A DNA stretch of 64,000 bases from Malus domestica (lineage: Eukaryota; Streptophyta; Magnoliopsida; Rosales; Rosaceae), in NCBI RefSeq assembly GCF_042453785.1, contig NC_091672.1, positions 2,671,001-2,735,000 of the forward strand, read 5' to 3'. Each line of letters starts with the position of its first letter. Positions within the stretch are counted from its first letter, which is position 1. The position numbers and the translations under genes were made by a program. Below the pieces are notes generated by a model, which did no database searches, was not told the DNA's origin, and saw nothing but the letters and a program-made list of their open reading frames with translations. Positions 24,206 to 36,164 of the stretch are shown here, piece after piece.

Positions 24206-26900
24206 TGTCACAGCCCGTCCCGGAATTTTAATTCCGAGGACGTGAAAAGACCAAAATGCCCTTAAGCGGGACTAAGGGGCGAAAATTTAACAATTGGATT
24301 TACATTAGTATGTTTAAAGTTGTGTTTGGGATTTAAGTAGGGCCTCCTACCCTGATTCCCTCCCCATTTCCCGTATGTACTCTCTCTCTCTTCCTCAGAC
24401 CTCACTTTCTCTCTCCCTCTCCTTCGAACTCACACGGACCACCACAAAACCACCCTAAATCTATACCAACGTTAAGTTTGAGACCACCATTGGAATCCTG
24501 ATGACTTCACGATCACGTTGGTATCCATTTCAGGTAAGTTTTGCTTCGGAAAACCCCTAGTTTCAAAGTTCCCGTGAAGAGCACTATTCATGATCTTCGA
24601 ATTGGCTTTGTTTTAGGTGAAACCAAGCTCACAGTGAGCTTAAGGAAGTCCCAAGGAAGCTCGGAGTGCTTCGTTGGAAGTTTTTGGACGTAAGAACACG
24701 GAGATCGACAAGTTCAAAGTTTGGCCGGAGCTTTCGAGGCTCTTTCCGGCGAATCCCCGGCGAGTTAGGAGTTGAGGTAGGTATAAATCTCTTCGTCTCA
24801 TCAAGTACTACAACTTTTCTTTTTGTTTCACTCAATTTCGTTGAGTATTGAAGAAGTTATACTCATTTGAAAAATACCCAGTTTCCGGCGACCTCCGAGG
24901 CTTTCGAGGCAGTTTCCGGCCAAACCACGGCGAACTAGGTGTTGTGCAAGGTACCATTCTCTTTGTCTCCTCAAGGGCTACAACTTTCGTTTTTGAATCA
25001 CTTGATTTAGTTGAGAAATGACAAAGTTATGGCAATTTGAAAAACGGCCGCCGGAAAAACCAGTCCGGCGACCCAAGGAAGAAGAAGGTGCGCGTGGGGG
25101 CGCGTAGGTCCGTGCCTTCCTTGGCGCGTGGGGGCGCGTGCTACAGTAAAAATTATTTTAAAAATATGTCGACATCCGTGACGTCGAGTAGATCACTGTG
25201 GTATATTCATATACCTAAATTGAACACCGTATGAGAAAGTTATTAAGGATTGTTGGTTAGGTGTTCGAATAACGTTTTATAGTTTTCACATTTAGGTAAA
25301 AATGTGAATTGACGATCCGACCGTTGGATCGTTACCAAACTTTGCTACGTTGTAATACGTAATATTTGAGGATTATTGGAACTTACGGATTGGGAATCCG
25401 AGTTACGGATCTTCCGGAATTGGAATTGTAAATCCATAATATAAAATGTTAACCGTCACTTAGTTTTGGAAATTGACGGAGATCCGACCGTTGGATGGTA
25501 ATGAAATTTTAGGAGGTTATCCTAGAGATATATTGTGGACCTCTGGAAGTTATGGATTTAAAATCTGAGTGGCAGATCTTCCGGATCGAACTACGTAGTG
25601 ACGTATTTTATATAAGTTATATATTCTATCGATATGAATTCTGAGGTTGGATTTGATTACTATTCTAGGCGGCGATCGTCGTGACGCCTTGATGTGTGGT
25701 GCTAGGGAGTTGTTGGACGAACTCCAGGTGAGTGGGCAGTTTTGTTTTCCGTATATATATATACTTGACGTTTCCCAGAAATTGAATTGAAATGAAAATA
25801 TGTTTAAAATGAAATGCATATGAGTTATGTGGAAAAACGGGAAGTGAAATACCATGCATAGAATTGATATGAAAAGTATATAGAAATGTGAGTTGAACTG
25901 CCATGCATGAATTAATATATGATGCATATGTATGAATTGGTGCGGTGGACGCACAGGTAAGAATTGATTTATGATGCATATATATGAATTGGTGCGGTGG
26001 ACGCACAGGTAAGAATTGATTTATGATGCATATGTATGAAATGGTGCGGTGGACGAACATGTGAGTATTTATTTCTGTTATGATGATGTTGATGTATATT
26101 GAGCTCAAATCCTGCACCATAGTTTAGTGCTTATAGTATTCACCGCATCGCACGCTCGCCTTGGATCCAAGTAGATGCTAGTCGTACAGTCCACGCGGAG
26201 TGGGTACGACAGGCCAGTCGCGAGAGTGTTAGTGAGATTCCGACTGGTGGGTGACCTTAGATTATGTGCACAGATGATTTATGAGAAGCACTAGAGCGTA
26301 ACTTATGTGCAGAAGGCCGGACAGGTCACGCGGAGTGACTCCGGCAGAGTGTGAGAGTGATAGATTTTGAGCTCTAGGTTCAACCGGGCTAAAAGAGGGC
26401 CTCCGGTTGATTACTTTATTGCACCTGATATGATTTATGTTGATGCATTCATACCTTATTACTGTTGAGATGATGTGGCATGGCATAATTAATATGAGAA
26501 ATGTTGAGATGATGTGGCATGGCATAATTATGATGAAAATGTTGAGTTAATGAATTGAAGTATTGAGAATATATATATGTATATTTATATTTTACATTTC
26601 TGGGAAAGTATACAGGTTTTACGGAGAAGGGTTACAACGTTTTGAGAAATGTTTGGATTTGGAAAAGAATTGTTTTACTGACCCACTCAATTTTGGTTTT
26701 GCGCCCCTCCAGGTTCAGGAATCACAAAGGTGTGGTGACTACGAGGAATTTGACGGTGTTCTGACAGATTGGACAAAATTAGGACTCACCTTCGGGTGTA
26801 TCAACTTATAAATTGTATCTTAAAGCTTCCGTACTGTGCAAATGGTTACGTCACTCTCACGTGACGGCCAGCATGCCCTCCTTCGGGACGGGGTGTGTCA
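24206..26900 (+). mobile_element. Large solo LTR, copy 1, inserted in the CACTA transposase
   Basis: 2,695 bp running TGTCACAGCCCGTCCCGG to GGGACGGGGTGTGTCA, with perfect 5-bp TSD TATGT at 24201-24205 and 26901-26905. It lacks retroviral coding. It contains a CT-rich leader near 24380-24420, two diverged copies of a unit (about 24775-24900 and 24950-25060), a GGGGGCGCGT pair near 25095-25140, and a three-copy tandem repeat at about 25918-26065. Closely related to 39437-41745. Confidence 0.88.
25918..26065 (+). repeat. Tandem repeat inside solo LTR copy 1
   Basis: Three successive units of roughly 60 bp built on gatgcatatgtatgaattgg and tgcggtggacgcacaggtaa. Copy 2 of the LTR has a single such unit near 40895-40940, so this repeat accounts for part of the length difference. 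Confidence 0.8.
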
Positions 26901-27090
26901 TATGTGAAGATTGATGTGTGCCCCAATAATTGCATGATCTATTGGAAATACATTGGGGAGTTGACCGCATGCTCAGTTTCTATCGGATTTTGACGTATGT
27001 GAAGATTGATGTGTGCCCCAATAATTGCATGATCTATTGGAAATACATTGGGGAGTTGACCGCATGCTCAGTTTCTATCGGATTTTGCTT
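26901..27090 (+). repeat. 95-bp tandem duplication in the CACTA transposase region
   Basis: The block starting tatgtgaagattgatgtgtg occurs at 26901 and again at 26996, both encoding VKIDVCPNNCMIYWKYIGEL. The second copy is preceded by tttgacg, the same bases that precede the LTR insertion at 24200, so the solo LTR landed in the first copy of an existing duplication. Confidence 0.9.
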
Positions 27091-27160
27091 AATATCCGAC
27101 AATAATATGCATTTCTTGGCGTTTTTGATAGCGCCACTAATAAATGAATTTGTAGTAGTG

Positions 27161-27629
27161 TGACCATGGAAAACATTATTCGTCAATATCCTTCACTATA
27201 ATGGGATGTCTCATAATGGTTTGAATTTGTGTAATTTTTTGTAAAAATGACCTATGAATAATGTACTAAAATACAGATGGTTTGGATCGTTAAGAAAACT
27301 ACAGAATTAGCACCATAAGATATTTTATTCAAGGGATCCATATATATATATATATATATATATGAAGGAACCCAGCATATGATATGGGGTGGATTGTATA
27401 ATTGGGTCAATTGACCATCTCTTTCAATTTGATTGCAGAACAAGACTATTGATGGAGTGCTACAACTTGCTTCATTCTTTTCCGGAATATACGCCTTAAT
27501 TTCATTACCGAATTAAGGAACTACATATTACCATATCATCTGTATTTATCCTTAACTTAACGTGCTTCCAAAAGAATAAATAATCAAAGGAACACAGTTG
27601 ATGAGATAAACTGGCATATTTTATGGACA
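27161..27629. other. Spacer with a TA microsatellite
   Basis: (TA)n at about 27340-27363. Nothing else recognised. Confidence 0.5.
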
Positions 27630-27833
27630 AGGATCCTCTCCGCATATTTTTTGTGGGAATCCTAAGATTAATCAATCGTGTCCGTTTATTGTATATTATG
27701 CAATCAATTTTAGTTAGGTACTATTTATATTCAATTTTAAATTTTAAATAATTTCTGACCGTACGATATACGATGAACGGACACGATTGATTGATTTTCC
27801 AGATTCCCACAAAGAGAATCCAGAGAGGATCCT
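27630..27833. mobile_element. Foldback MITE with GGATCCTCTC ends
   Basis: Left aaggatcctctccgc...gtgggaatcc, right inverted ggattcccac...gagaggatcc. An inner inverted pair is caatcgtgtccgttta and gaacggacacgattg. A diverged relative is at about 35890-36112. Confidence 0.75.
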
Positions 27834-29860
27834 ATTCCATATTTTATAACCCAAAAGGGAGAAGAAAAACAGAGCTAATATATTTTAATGTATAAAAATC
27901 AATCTCGTGTATTTTATAAAATTAAATTCTTTTGTTATTGGTATTCTGAAAAATATAAGTTTAATTTTACCGTAAACAGTTTGAAGATACCAACTAAAGT
28001 CTACCGATACTTCATCTTGAAATATATCCGAAGTCCGTATTTTTCACACTCGAATTTATTATATTAAATAAATAAAAAAACCTTAGAAAACAATCAGAAT
28101 GCTAAAGCATTTTTCTTGTTCTAAAAAAATCCTGATTAAAAAACACAAGTAATTTTGTTTTCTAGGGTAAATGGAAGAAATCATAAAAAATGAAAAACAT
28201 AAAAATGTGGGGATTAAAACCAGGGTCCAAATTAAAGCCAAGAAAGCATTAGAGAGAGCAGACATGCTAATTCGAAGTACTGGTCAAGGATTCAACGATG
28301 TTGAAAAACTGTGGGTAGCGGAGTTTTTAATTAGTTTTTGGATCAACTTTTTCCAAGAACACATAATTTAATATTAATATTTAATAGGAAAGTAATGCAT
28401 TTTCCTATAGCTAGACGGAATTCAGATCCTTTCTAGGTTTCGCTGTTCGGAGTCAAAGAACGAGTAAATCGGGTTGCTCATAGGAGGAAGAGCGAGATCC
28501 GAATTCCTTGATTTGTATGAGGTGGATCAGTAAGATGGACTGATAGAGCTGCATGATTTAAATGAATGATTTGAATTATTCGGCTCGTCGGCTCTCGACT
28601 GCAAGATTCGAAAAAAATCTCAATTCAGCTAGATGGGCAATCGTCTCTCAAAGTCGAGAATGCCTAATTCTTTATAGATGACCACAACCCAAACACAGAC
28701 TTGATGATGCACATGTCCAAGTCTTCTTTTTATTTTATTAATTTTAAAATCATCAAAACTGTAACTTTTAATGTTACATGATAAGATAAGTGATATGCCT
28801 ATGAATCTAAAATTTCTGATCAATAAGATCCGATGTGTCGCAAGAAACTGCATGATTGTGACCCGAAATTGGTGCGGCAATCTAACTGTCAGATTTTCGT
28901 AAATTTTAAATTTAAGTCATGTAGCTGTTAATTAAGATTTTATGATCAAACATAAGGATTTCAAAAAACCAAGCTAGATCTCATAACATAAGGGCTACAT
29001 ATGTCACACAAATTTCACACACTGAGCTATTGTCGTGCTACAAAAGCAAAGGTTTTTTTATGCAACTTAAACCGTTTACCCATCTCCATAAGTGTTCGAC
29101 ACAATGCTCAAACGAAGCAAAAGTTTTCTTGAATTTCTTATGATGCTTCCCTTCATTTGATGATGATTAGATGACATTAGTACAATGTTTGATTAAATGG
29201 TACATGTAGGTTCCACTTCCCTATTTTTTACCTTCTAAAGGGGATACCCTTCTCCCGCCATTAGATTGACCCCCAATCATCTACCTGTATTATTTTGAAA
29301 AGAAAGAGTACCAAAATCGAAAAAGTAGGTAAGACAACACAAGTTATAGTGTGGTAGGCCAAAACTCCTTTTCCGCCATCCACTAAAGTTCCTACCCTCC
29401 TCAATTCACATGTGGTCAATGCTTGGATTTTTCCAAGAATCCTAATCTGTTAAATTATCAATAAAAAAATATATATAATCAATTAATTATCACAATAATT
29501 AGCCGTAGCAAAAGCGCCTAACTCACCGAAAGCAAGTTGATGTGTACGTAACCACATTGACATGAGTACAAAAAATGTGTGCATGTGCTCTTACTTATAA
29601 ACCCGCGTTTAAATTACGTTCCTGCAGGTTAAATTAGTTCGAGTCATATCTGTTTTCTGATAATAGAAAATGCAATTTTTGTACCCGTAATTATCCAAAA
29701 TAACAAGCAAATTTACAACCGTCAATCCAAAAGCATATCTATTTACACAACCTTATACACTAATGAATTGAAAAAAAAAAAAAAATACAAAAAACGAAGA
29801 AAAACGTTGTAGCCGAAATGACCGTTTTACCTCTAACCCGGGTATGGAGGGAAACCGTTA
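27834..29860. other. Spacer downstream of the unknown-function gene
   Basis: AT-rich, with short frames only. No domain, RNA gene or clear repeat recognised. It adjoins the 3' side of the minus-strand gene. Confidence 0.35.
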
Positions 29861-29996
29861 TTCAACGTGCCACGTCATCCCAACCACGATTTAAACAGGA
29901 TGAAGCGGGTCCCACTCAGACAACCAATCACGCCCGCAACCCACCTGCTGCTTCCTCGTGACTGTATCCCTCTCAGTTTTCCGAGACGCCCACCAA

Positions 29997-30878
29997 CTAC
30001 GCAACGTCGATACCGCCATCGCCCACCCACGACCCGGACCTCCGACCCGAAACGAACCGCTTCATGCCACCCAAACCGGGCGGTTCGCTCTCCACGCTGT
30101 GTCTTGGAAGCGAGTCGACATCGTCCGCTGCCGCTCTGTCGCGCGCTCTCGTCGACTTCACGCTGCTGTTTCTCGGAGGCAAGTCGTCCACGAACGGCGT
30201 TTTCGCCGATTTGTCCCGGTGTCCGCCGTGACGAAAAATCGCCCGAAAACTCGCGAAGAAACCGAGTTTTCGTCTCTCGGAAACCGGTTTAACGGACTTT
30301 TCTATGGACGTCTCGGCCGACTGTCTGTGCCGATTCCTGACCCGACGCTTCTTCCGATCCCTCTTCGATCTCACCCTCCCCATACACGAGACCTTCGGAG
30401 ACGACGGCTCGATCATCGGAGCGTCCGATTTTCCGACGGATCCGGACCGTTTCGGAAACAGCCTCGTGTTTCCGGCCTTGCAGTGCCGCCGATTCTTCGT
30501 GTCGGTGTAGTTGTGCTTCTGCGGCTTGGGAAGCCCGATGATCGCCGCCTTCGACTTCAAGTTCATCGAAAACCGCTGCGAGTTTGAATTCGAGTGCGAA
30601 TTTTGATTCGAATTCAAGTTATTAGCGTTGGAGTTTCCTTTGGTGGAGTCTTTGCGCTCGTAGAAGGCGTTGCGGTCGAACCAGTCGTACTCTGCGTCTT
30701 TCGAGAGCCAGAAGGATTCCGGCGGGAAATCCGGCGGAACCTCCTGTTCCTCGACGTCATCCTCCGGCCGGCCGTGTCCGGCGGTGGTGGCGTCGGCCTG
30801 CGTCTCGCAGGCGATTTTCCGATCCATTGAGCCACCAGCGCACGCCGAAACTAGTGTTTCCAAATCAACTTGTGGCAT
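29997..30878 (-). CDS. Plant-specific protein of unknown function, 293 aa
   Basis: Single open frame of 294 codons in a sharply GC-rich island, so base use differs from the flanks. Start: MPQVDLETLVSACAGGSMDR, about 100 bp below a TATA box and the first in-frame ATG. Order of features: a short N-terminal conserved-looking motif (VSACAGGS-DRKIACET, residues 9-26), an acidic stretch with PPDFPPESFWLSKDAEYDWF (about 48-67), NAFYERKDSTKGNS, an Asn/Ser-rich spacer (about 84-102), a strongly basic segment (RSKRDRKKRRVRNRHR, about 168-183), then KLGFFASFRAIFRHGG and a disordered tail. I recognise the overall style from conserved plant proteins of unknown function but cannot name the family. The basic segment could be a nuclear localisation signal (inference). 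No signal peptide or membrane segment. Confidence 0.82.
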   Translation of the reverse strand: MPQVDLETLVSACAGGSMDRKIACETQADATTAGHGRPEDDVEEQEVPPDFPPESFWLSKDAEYDWFDRNAFYERKDSTKGNSNANNLNSNQNSHSNSNSQRFSMNLKSKAAIIGLPKPQKHNYTDTKNRRHCKAGNTRLFPKRSGSVGKSDAPMIEPSSPKVSCMGRVRSKRDRKKRRVRNRHRQSAETSIEKSVKPVSERRKLGFFASFRAIFRHGGHRDKSAKTPFVDDLPPRNSSVKSTRARDRAAADDVDSLPRHSVESEPPGLGGMKRFVSGRRSGSWVGDGGIDVA

Positions 30879-30974
30879 ATCGCAGAAAAAGAAACCTGTG
30901 AAAATTTAGAGAGAGAAAGAATAGAGAGAGAGAGAGAGAGAAGGCTGTGGAGGAAGGTGTGAGGAGGAAGAAGC

Positions 30975-30981
30975 ATTTATA
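30975..30981 (-). promoter_or_regulatory. TATA box for the unknown-function gene
   Basis: TATAAAT on the minus strand, about 97 bp before the ATG at 30878. Between them is a CT/GA-rich leader including a (GA)n run at about 30922-30942 on the plus strand. Confidence 0.6.
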
Positions 30982-31755
30982 AAGGTATGTTGTTTACGAA
31001 CTCCAAAGTCTTCCAAGTCTCAGATGAGAAATAAGAATTTCCTTTTTCGTATTTTTATTTATTTACTTATTTATAATAATTATTTTTCTTTTAATTTATT
31101 TATTTTTGTTTGACTCGTGTTTCATGGTGAGAAATTTTTAATTGTCATGGGAACACAGATAGTACATTACTTGTTTCAATAAAAGTGGTGATAAATTTTA
31201 TTTTTTAAGTTATTAATTTTTTAGTATACATATCCCATTATTTATATAATTACACGTGATATACTACTTTATGTATGGATCATACTGAAAAATCTCTCTT
31301 CCACGGTTTCGTTTTGGAAACCGAGTTTTCGAAAAGGTTAAAAAAGTATAACTTTATCGTCAAAAGAATACGAACGCGGATGATACAAAACGCTGATTTG
31401 CTTTACGCATTCGCTGATTGCTTGCTGCCTTTCTTTCGTTGGTTCCTTTTCTTTTCGTTAGTTCTTTATGGCTCGGCTTTTAAAACGGCTTGGCTTGCAA
31501 TTTCACTAGAAAACCTTAAGAAATTTCCATAAAAATCATATTCGTCAAAAGCTATATGTAAATCGAAAATAACTAAAAGCGTTTTAGATCACCAAAGTAC
31601 AAAGCGATTATTGTGTGTTTTTTCGAGAGGTGCTTTGGCGAAAAAAGTTCAATATAGTTTTTGGTACAAGAAAAATGCTTCAAGTGTTTTTAAGAATAAA
31701 GACATATTATGTGTTTCGTTTAAAATATACTTTTTCAAGAAGCGGTTGCATTCTT
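30982..31755. other. Upstream region of the unknown-function gene
   Basis: AT-rich to 31260, then more mixed sequence. The 85-codon plus frame at 31275-31532 has no recognisable domain. Confidence 0.35.
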
Positions 31756-32113
31756 TATCACATCTCTGCCCGGGCCCCCACCGCATCTCGGGCTCGACTC
31801 TGCCGTAGCACAATATTGTCCGCCTTGTGCCCCGACTACGCCCTCACGGTTTTGTTTCTGGGAACTCACGCGAGAACTTCCTAGTGGGTCACCCATCATA
31901 GGATTGCTCTCGCGCGAACTCGCTTAACTTCGGAGTTCCGATCAAACTTGAAGAGCTCCCAAAAGCCTTCGTGCTAGGTAGAGATGATAATATACATATA
32001 AGGCTTACATGATCCTTACCCCTGGGCGATGTGGGATGTTACAATCCACTCTCCTTAGGGGCCCGAAGTCCTGGTCAACACACTTCCGGCCAGGGATTGA
32101 CTCTGATACCAAA
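31756..32113 (-). mobile_element. Cassandra TRIM, truncated (primer site, internal domain and 3' LTR)
   Basis: The minus-strand LTR occupies 31756-32043, from TGTAACATCC to ATGTGATA, and includes a 5S-like segment (about 31855-31945). Next to it lie a polypurine stretch (CCTAAGGAGAGTGGATTG in the minus sense) and, at about 32097-32113, TTTGGTATCAGAGTC, a Met-tRNA primer binding site. The 5' LTR expected beyond 32113 is absent, so the copy lost one end. Confidence 0.88.
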
Positions 32114-32887
32114 TTATCTCAATTTTTCACTTCTCTTCTAAATTTTTAAAATCATTAAGATCTTTGGTTTGTCCATGAGGAAGAAATGATTTGTCTATAC
32201 GTGTACTTGTTTTTCCATGAGAAAGAAAAAAAAATTAGAACAACTCACCCCACTTTAGAATTCTGATTCCGTTCTTGCTGAAGAAGCATTAACGTGTTTT
32301 TCTATAGGATGCTTGTTTTCCCGTCGAATATCATAAGAAGTGCTTTTAGTTTGTTAGAAAGTGATTCTAACTTTTCCGTAATCTGTTTCATACAATCCTA
32401 TTTCGGTTTTCTTCATTGGAACAAAAATAATGGATATTATTCCAATTAATGTGAAAAATACCACATTTGGTCGATGAAAATTAAAATCATTTGTCAAACC
32501 ATCCGTAACTATTTTTTCAAATAGAATAATTTGTTTTGGAATTTAGTGAATACAAATTGGAATTCTCGTGTTTTACTTTTGACTCTAATTCGGATAAGTA
32601 CACGTTGTCTGCCTCGTCATTCCACTCAAGCATTAGCCACTGTTTTATTGTCGGTATTTATCAATATGTGTCTTTTTATGTAAGCTCATAAGATATCTAT
32701 TTGTTGTATATAGTTTTATTTTCTCTTTTCACTTTGATCTTCATTTTTATATGTATTAAGAAACGTGTCAACAAATGTGTCTGTTTGCATGTTTAAACAA
32801 CATTACTCGTTTTTATGTTATGTTAGTTTCTCACAATCCATTAATGAAATGAAAAATGAGAAAAGAAGTGCCATCACATTCTTACTC
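32114..32887. other. Spacer, nothing recognised
   Basis: AT-rich. No frame over 65 codons and no clear repeat. Confidence 0.35.
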
Positions 32888-34035
32888 TTAATTTTTTTTT
32901 TTGTTAAACAAAGGGGCTAATAGCCCGACAAAGGAACCACAAAATAATATCGCGTAATCGAGAGATTCGAGAAATATTAGACAATAATAATTACTTACAA
33001 GAAGATGGAGCTTGCTCAAAAGAGACTGGACCCAAAGGATGGAGGGGTTTAGGTTGGCCAATCCGTCACCAACAAAATTCATCTCACGATAGATATGTTG
33101 AATCTTACATTCCTAGTCACAATATAACATTGCACGACAATGAATCAATTCACCAAGAGAATGATGTCAGTGGCACCATGAAATATCAGTTGGACAACAA
33201 TGACGGAATCAGCAACCTCTTTATTCTAAGTAATTTGTAATCCCAAAAAGATCTACCAAATTACAGCATTGAGAATCTCTTCAGGCTCAAGATTAACACA
33301 AAACCCAACATGCCAAGCTCCAAATGAGTTCCTAAGAATCCCACATGCTCCAATAAATTTAAGAGAGCCTTTTCTCCAACCTTCCACCTTGAGTTTAAAC
33401 CACCTTTCTGGAGGTTGTTCCCAATGAAAAAAAGAAGCAAAGGGTTCTAGGTGTCTTATGAGAGGTAATAATATTAGCTTGCAACCATGCGAAAGTAATA
33501 ATTTTGGGATCACTTGGGAAGACAAAATCACGCTAAAAAGTGCTTTTATTGTGCTAGTACCAGATGAGCCAGCAGGTGACACAAAACACAAGACGCCATT
33601 CAAATTGATCAAGGAAGAGAACCTTTCGAACAAAATTTATCATGCACCCATTCAAAGATATCCTCAAGGGTAAAAAAAAATAAATTGGAAATTTGACACT
33701 TTGCTATACCTGAATAGCAATAAGGCAATCTCTGTCTACTTGCGCAATAGACTTACAGACTCCCACACATTTGTAGCACGAAGGATGAACAACTAACCCC
33801 CTCTTAAAGCATTGATTTTTAGTGAGGAGTTTATCAAGTAAAAGAAGCCACAAGAAATATTTCACTTTAGGAGGTAAAATGCCATTGCCAAACAGACTTC
33901 CACCTCCTATCTGGGCATTCAGACACTTGTAAAGTAAGATTATAAGCAGATTTAACAGTGAAATTTTCATCACTAGTCTTATTCCAAATACCTTTGTCTT
34001 GATTAAATGAAGTGTTGACAATGTGATCCACAATT
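32888..34035 (-). pseudogene. LINE (L1-type) ORF2 3' remnant: zf-RVT and RNase H
   Basis: Minus-strand frames in family order. 33704-34033 resembles the zf-RVT region (ILPPKVKYFLWLLLLDKLLT, then C-x2-C-like SCYKCVGVC). 33253-33633 resembles the plant LINE RNase H start (WEQPPERWFKLKVEGWRKGS, GACGILRNSFGAWHVGFCVN). 32888-33082 continues with REMNFVGDGLANLNPS, the RNase H end. An oligo-A in the minus sense (poly-T at about 32889-32901 on plus) marks the 3' tail. Frames are broken and the RT domain is missing, consistent with 5' truncation. Confidence 0.75.
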
Positions 34036-34266
34036 TATTTTAGAATAAAAGGAACAATAATTAGTTCAAAATACAGTGTTCTCACCAAAGCCAATGCGCC
34101 CACAAGCAAGACTCGTTTTCAATAACGTAGCTCCTTTAGTAAAGCCTCTTCAACTATTAGGAGCTCCATCCCAATTAGCACGTTTAAATAAATAATTATT
34201 CCATCCAGCAAGATATACTTATTTTCAAAAACATAAGTCTGAAGTGCATTTTTTTGCTAGTGAAAC

Positions 34267-35233
34267 TGTTTGGGTCCGAAATAACGCTTTGGGCCGAGCC
34301 TAGAGTTATTCTCGGTCCAGAAAGGGATACTGGGAATATTCTGTCATGGCCTGAGCCCACTGAGCCGACTGGAGTTCGGCAGAATCCTATCAGGAGATGG
34401 TTTTATCTGGATAGGGGTTAGGTGATCAAATCCCAGTACAGTGAGGATTCTCGAAAATTAAGGATGCTTTGAGTCAGAAAAGATGCCGTGAATCAAGGGA
34501 TGAATCTGAGTGATTAAAGAGCTTGGTTTAAAGTCCTATAGGGGTTATGATTGGTCGATACGTGATAAGATTGGGTTAAGGAATTCTAGTCCGAGTTAAA
34601 TTCTACTTTGCCATGGAGGAAGTCATTACTATAAATAGAGAGGGGAGTGCATCATTCAAAGCCCCTCCAATTCAACACACAACTGCCCAGTGCAAACCTT
34701 TCAAACACTTTGAGATTTTTATTTTCTTTGTTCCCGCCAACACATCTTCAGTTTGGAGAAACAGCAATGTGGAGGCAACCGGCAACATCTTCAGTTTGGA
34801 TAAACAACACTGGAGCTTTAGAATCAACCGACTAAGGAGTACCTTCAGTTTGGTTAAATAGCACTGCTTCGAGACCGACTAGTTATTTATCCAAGTCTTG
34901 GCCAATAAGGGTTTATGAGTCCTTGTTGGAAGATTTCTTCTCATTAGCCTTCTCGACGAAGTAAGGTATTGCTAAGTTACTACATTCGGCACATTAAGAG
35001 CCGAATTTAATATTGAACTTCGCAGAACTAGCAGCCTTGTCTTTTGGCTCTAGAACCCAAAAGCCGATACGTGTTCCTTCCTCAGCCGCAGTCGCGAGAT
35101 CAAGAAGTCAACAGCGTACCCAACGCCGCATCAATATATTTTACTCTCCGGCCGAGCTCGGCCGACGAGTTGGCATGCCCCACATTCGACCAGCATGCGC
35201 GCCACGTAGGCTAGATAGTTTTTAGGGTCAACA
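34267..35233 (+). mobile_element. Probable solo LTR (unclassified)
   Basis: Bounded by TGTTTGGGTCC and GGGTCAACA, short inverted ends typical of an LTR, with a TATA-like CTATAAATAG at 34629-34638. The flanks gaaac and agaac do not make a clean TSD. Internal motifs (ggccgagc, agccgaattt, cggcaca) recur. No coding. Orientation follows the TATA box. Confidence 0.5.
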
Positions 35234-35602
35234 AGAACATAATTCATAGTCTTCATATTTTCAAACTTGAACCGCCTACAATTTTAAGTACATACACCTA
35301 ACTCCATTTGACCAAAGAAATTTTTGATTTGGAAGATTGAGAAGAACCACATTGTTCGTGGAACTAGTGGGAAAATTGAGAAGACCCACATTTTCGTTTT
35401 TGTAAACGAAGTAAAGATTAAGACTGATCGAGTATGAATTGTTGCATCAGTTTTAACCTATTACCAACATTTACCTCAAAATTTTGGGTGGCCGAGAAAA
35501 ATCATATATAAGTTGGGAAGAGAAATTTCTCAAATAAAAGTTCAATTAAAATAAAAAATTAAAAAAAAAGATTCCTGAATGTCTGAACCTAATTGATGAC
35601 GA

Positions 35603-35802
35603 TGGAAAGGGATCATTTTCGGGTCCCTTCCACTTAGTCCTCCTCACCAAATAACTTGGACCCTTGAAATTTGATCCAACGGCTAAAGTTATTATAACTT
35701 TAAAAGTGGGCCCCTGTTTTTAGCCATTGGATGAAATTTCAAGGACCCAGATTGTTTGATGAAGAAGATTAGGTGGAAGGGATCAGGAGAGGGTCCTTTT
35801 TC
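35603..35802. mobile_element. hAT-type MITE, 200 bp, with 8-bp TSD
   Basis: Starts TGGAAAGGGATC and ends GGTCCTTTTTC. 8-bp TSD GATGACGA at 35595-35602 and 35803-35810. Inner inversion of cttgaaatttgatccaacgg against ccattggatgaaatttcaag. Confidence 0.82.
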
Positions 35803-35887
35803 GATGACGAAATCTAATAACAAATAAGTTCAAATCAGATTAAAAAGATTAATCTGTTCCATGACAACTTGCTGCGTTAATTCTTTA

Positions 35888-36115
35888 TTTAACAAATCCA
35901 AATCCTAGCTGGATCCTCGCCGGATTCTCTTTATGACAATTTTGGAAAATCTGTGAATCATGTCTGTTTATGAGGTTAGAAATCATTTTAATTTTTTTAT
36001 TTAAAATTAAACACAAACAGTACTTTACAAAAACTGACCACATGTTGTACGATGAACGGACATAATTTACCAATCCTCAGGATCTTCACAAAGAAAACCT
36101 GGAAAGGATCCTATT
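35888..36115. mobile_element. Foldback MITE, diverged relative of 27630-27833
   Basis: tggatcctcgccggattctc at the left and aacctggaaaggatccta at the right, with inner catgtctgtttatg against gatgaacggacata. Confidence 0.6.
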
Positions 36116-36164
36116 GGTTATATAACTGCTTCTAATGATCCAGGTCAGATGATATACCTTAGAA

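Larger units (their letters stand above)
22269..27160 (+). mobile_element. CACTA (En/Spm) DNA transposon with relic transposase
   Basis: Terminal inverted repeats CACTACTACAA and TTTGTAGTAGTG, with 3-bp TSD TGA at 22266-22268 and 27161-27163. Sub-terminal arrays of short motifs (ggcggatatt, gtcggttatatccgacat) at 22300-22660 and 27075-27130 resemble the transposase-binding repeats of this superfamily. Length is 4,892 bp, of which 2,695 bp is an inserted solo LTR. Confidence 0.92.

Noticed and set aside
25550-26120. Minus-strand frames of 134 and 151 codons
   Set aside because: They lie in the tandem-repeat part of a solo LTR; the frames are repetitive (PPHQFIHMHH type) and have no domain.
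29867-30587. Long plus-strand open frames of 141 and 209 codons
   Set aside because: Antisense to the 293-aa minus-strand gene, and the product of high GC content; the minus frame has the TATA box, a sensible start and conserved-looking blocks.
32097-32113. tRNA-like sequence
   Set aside because: It is a short primer binding site complementary to Met tRNA, not a tRNA gene.
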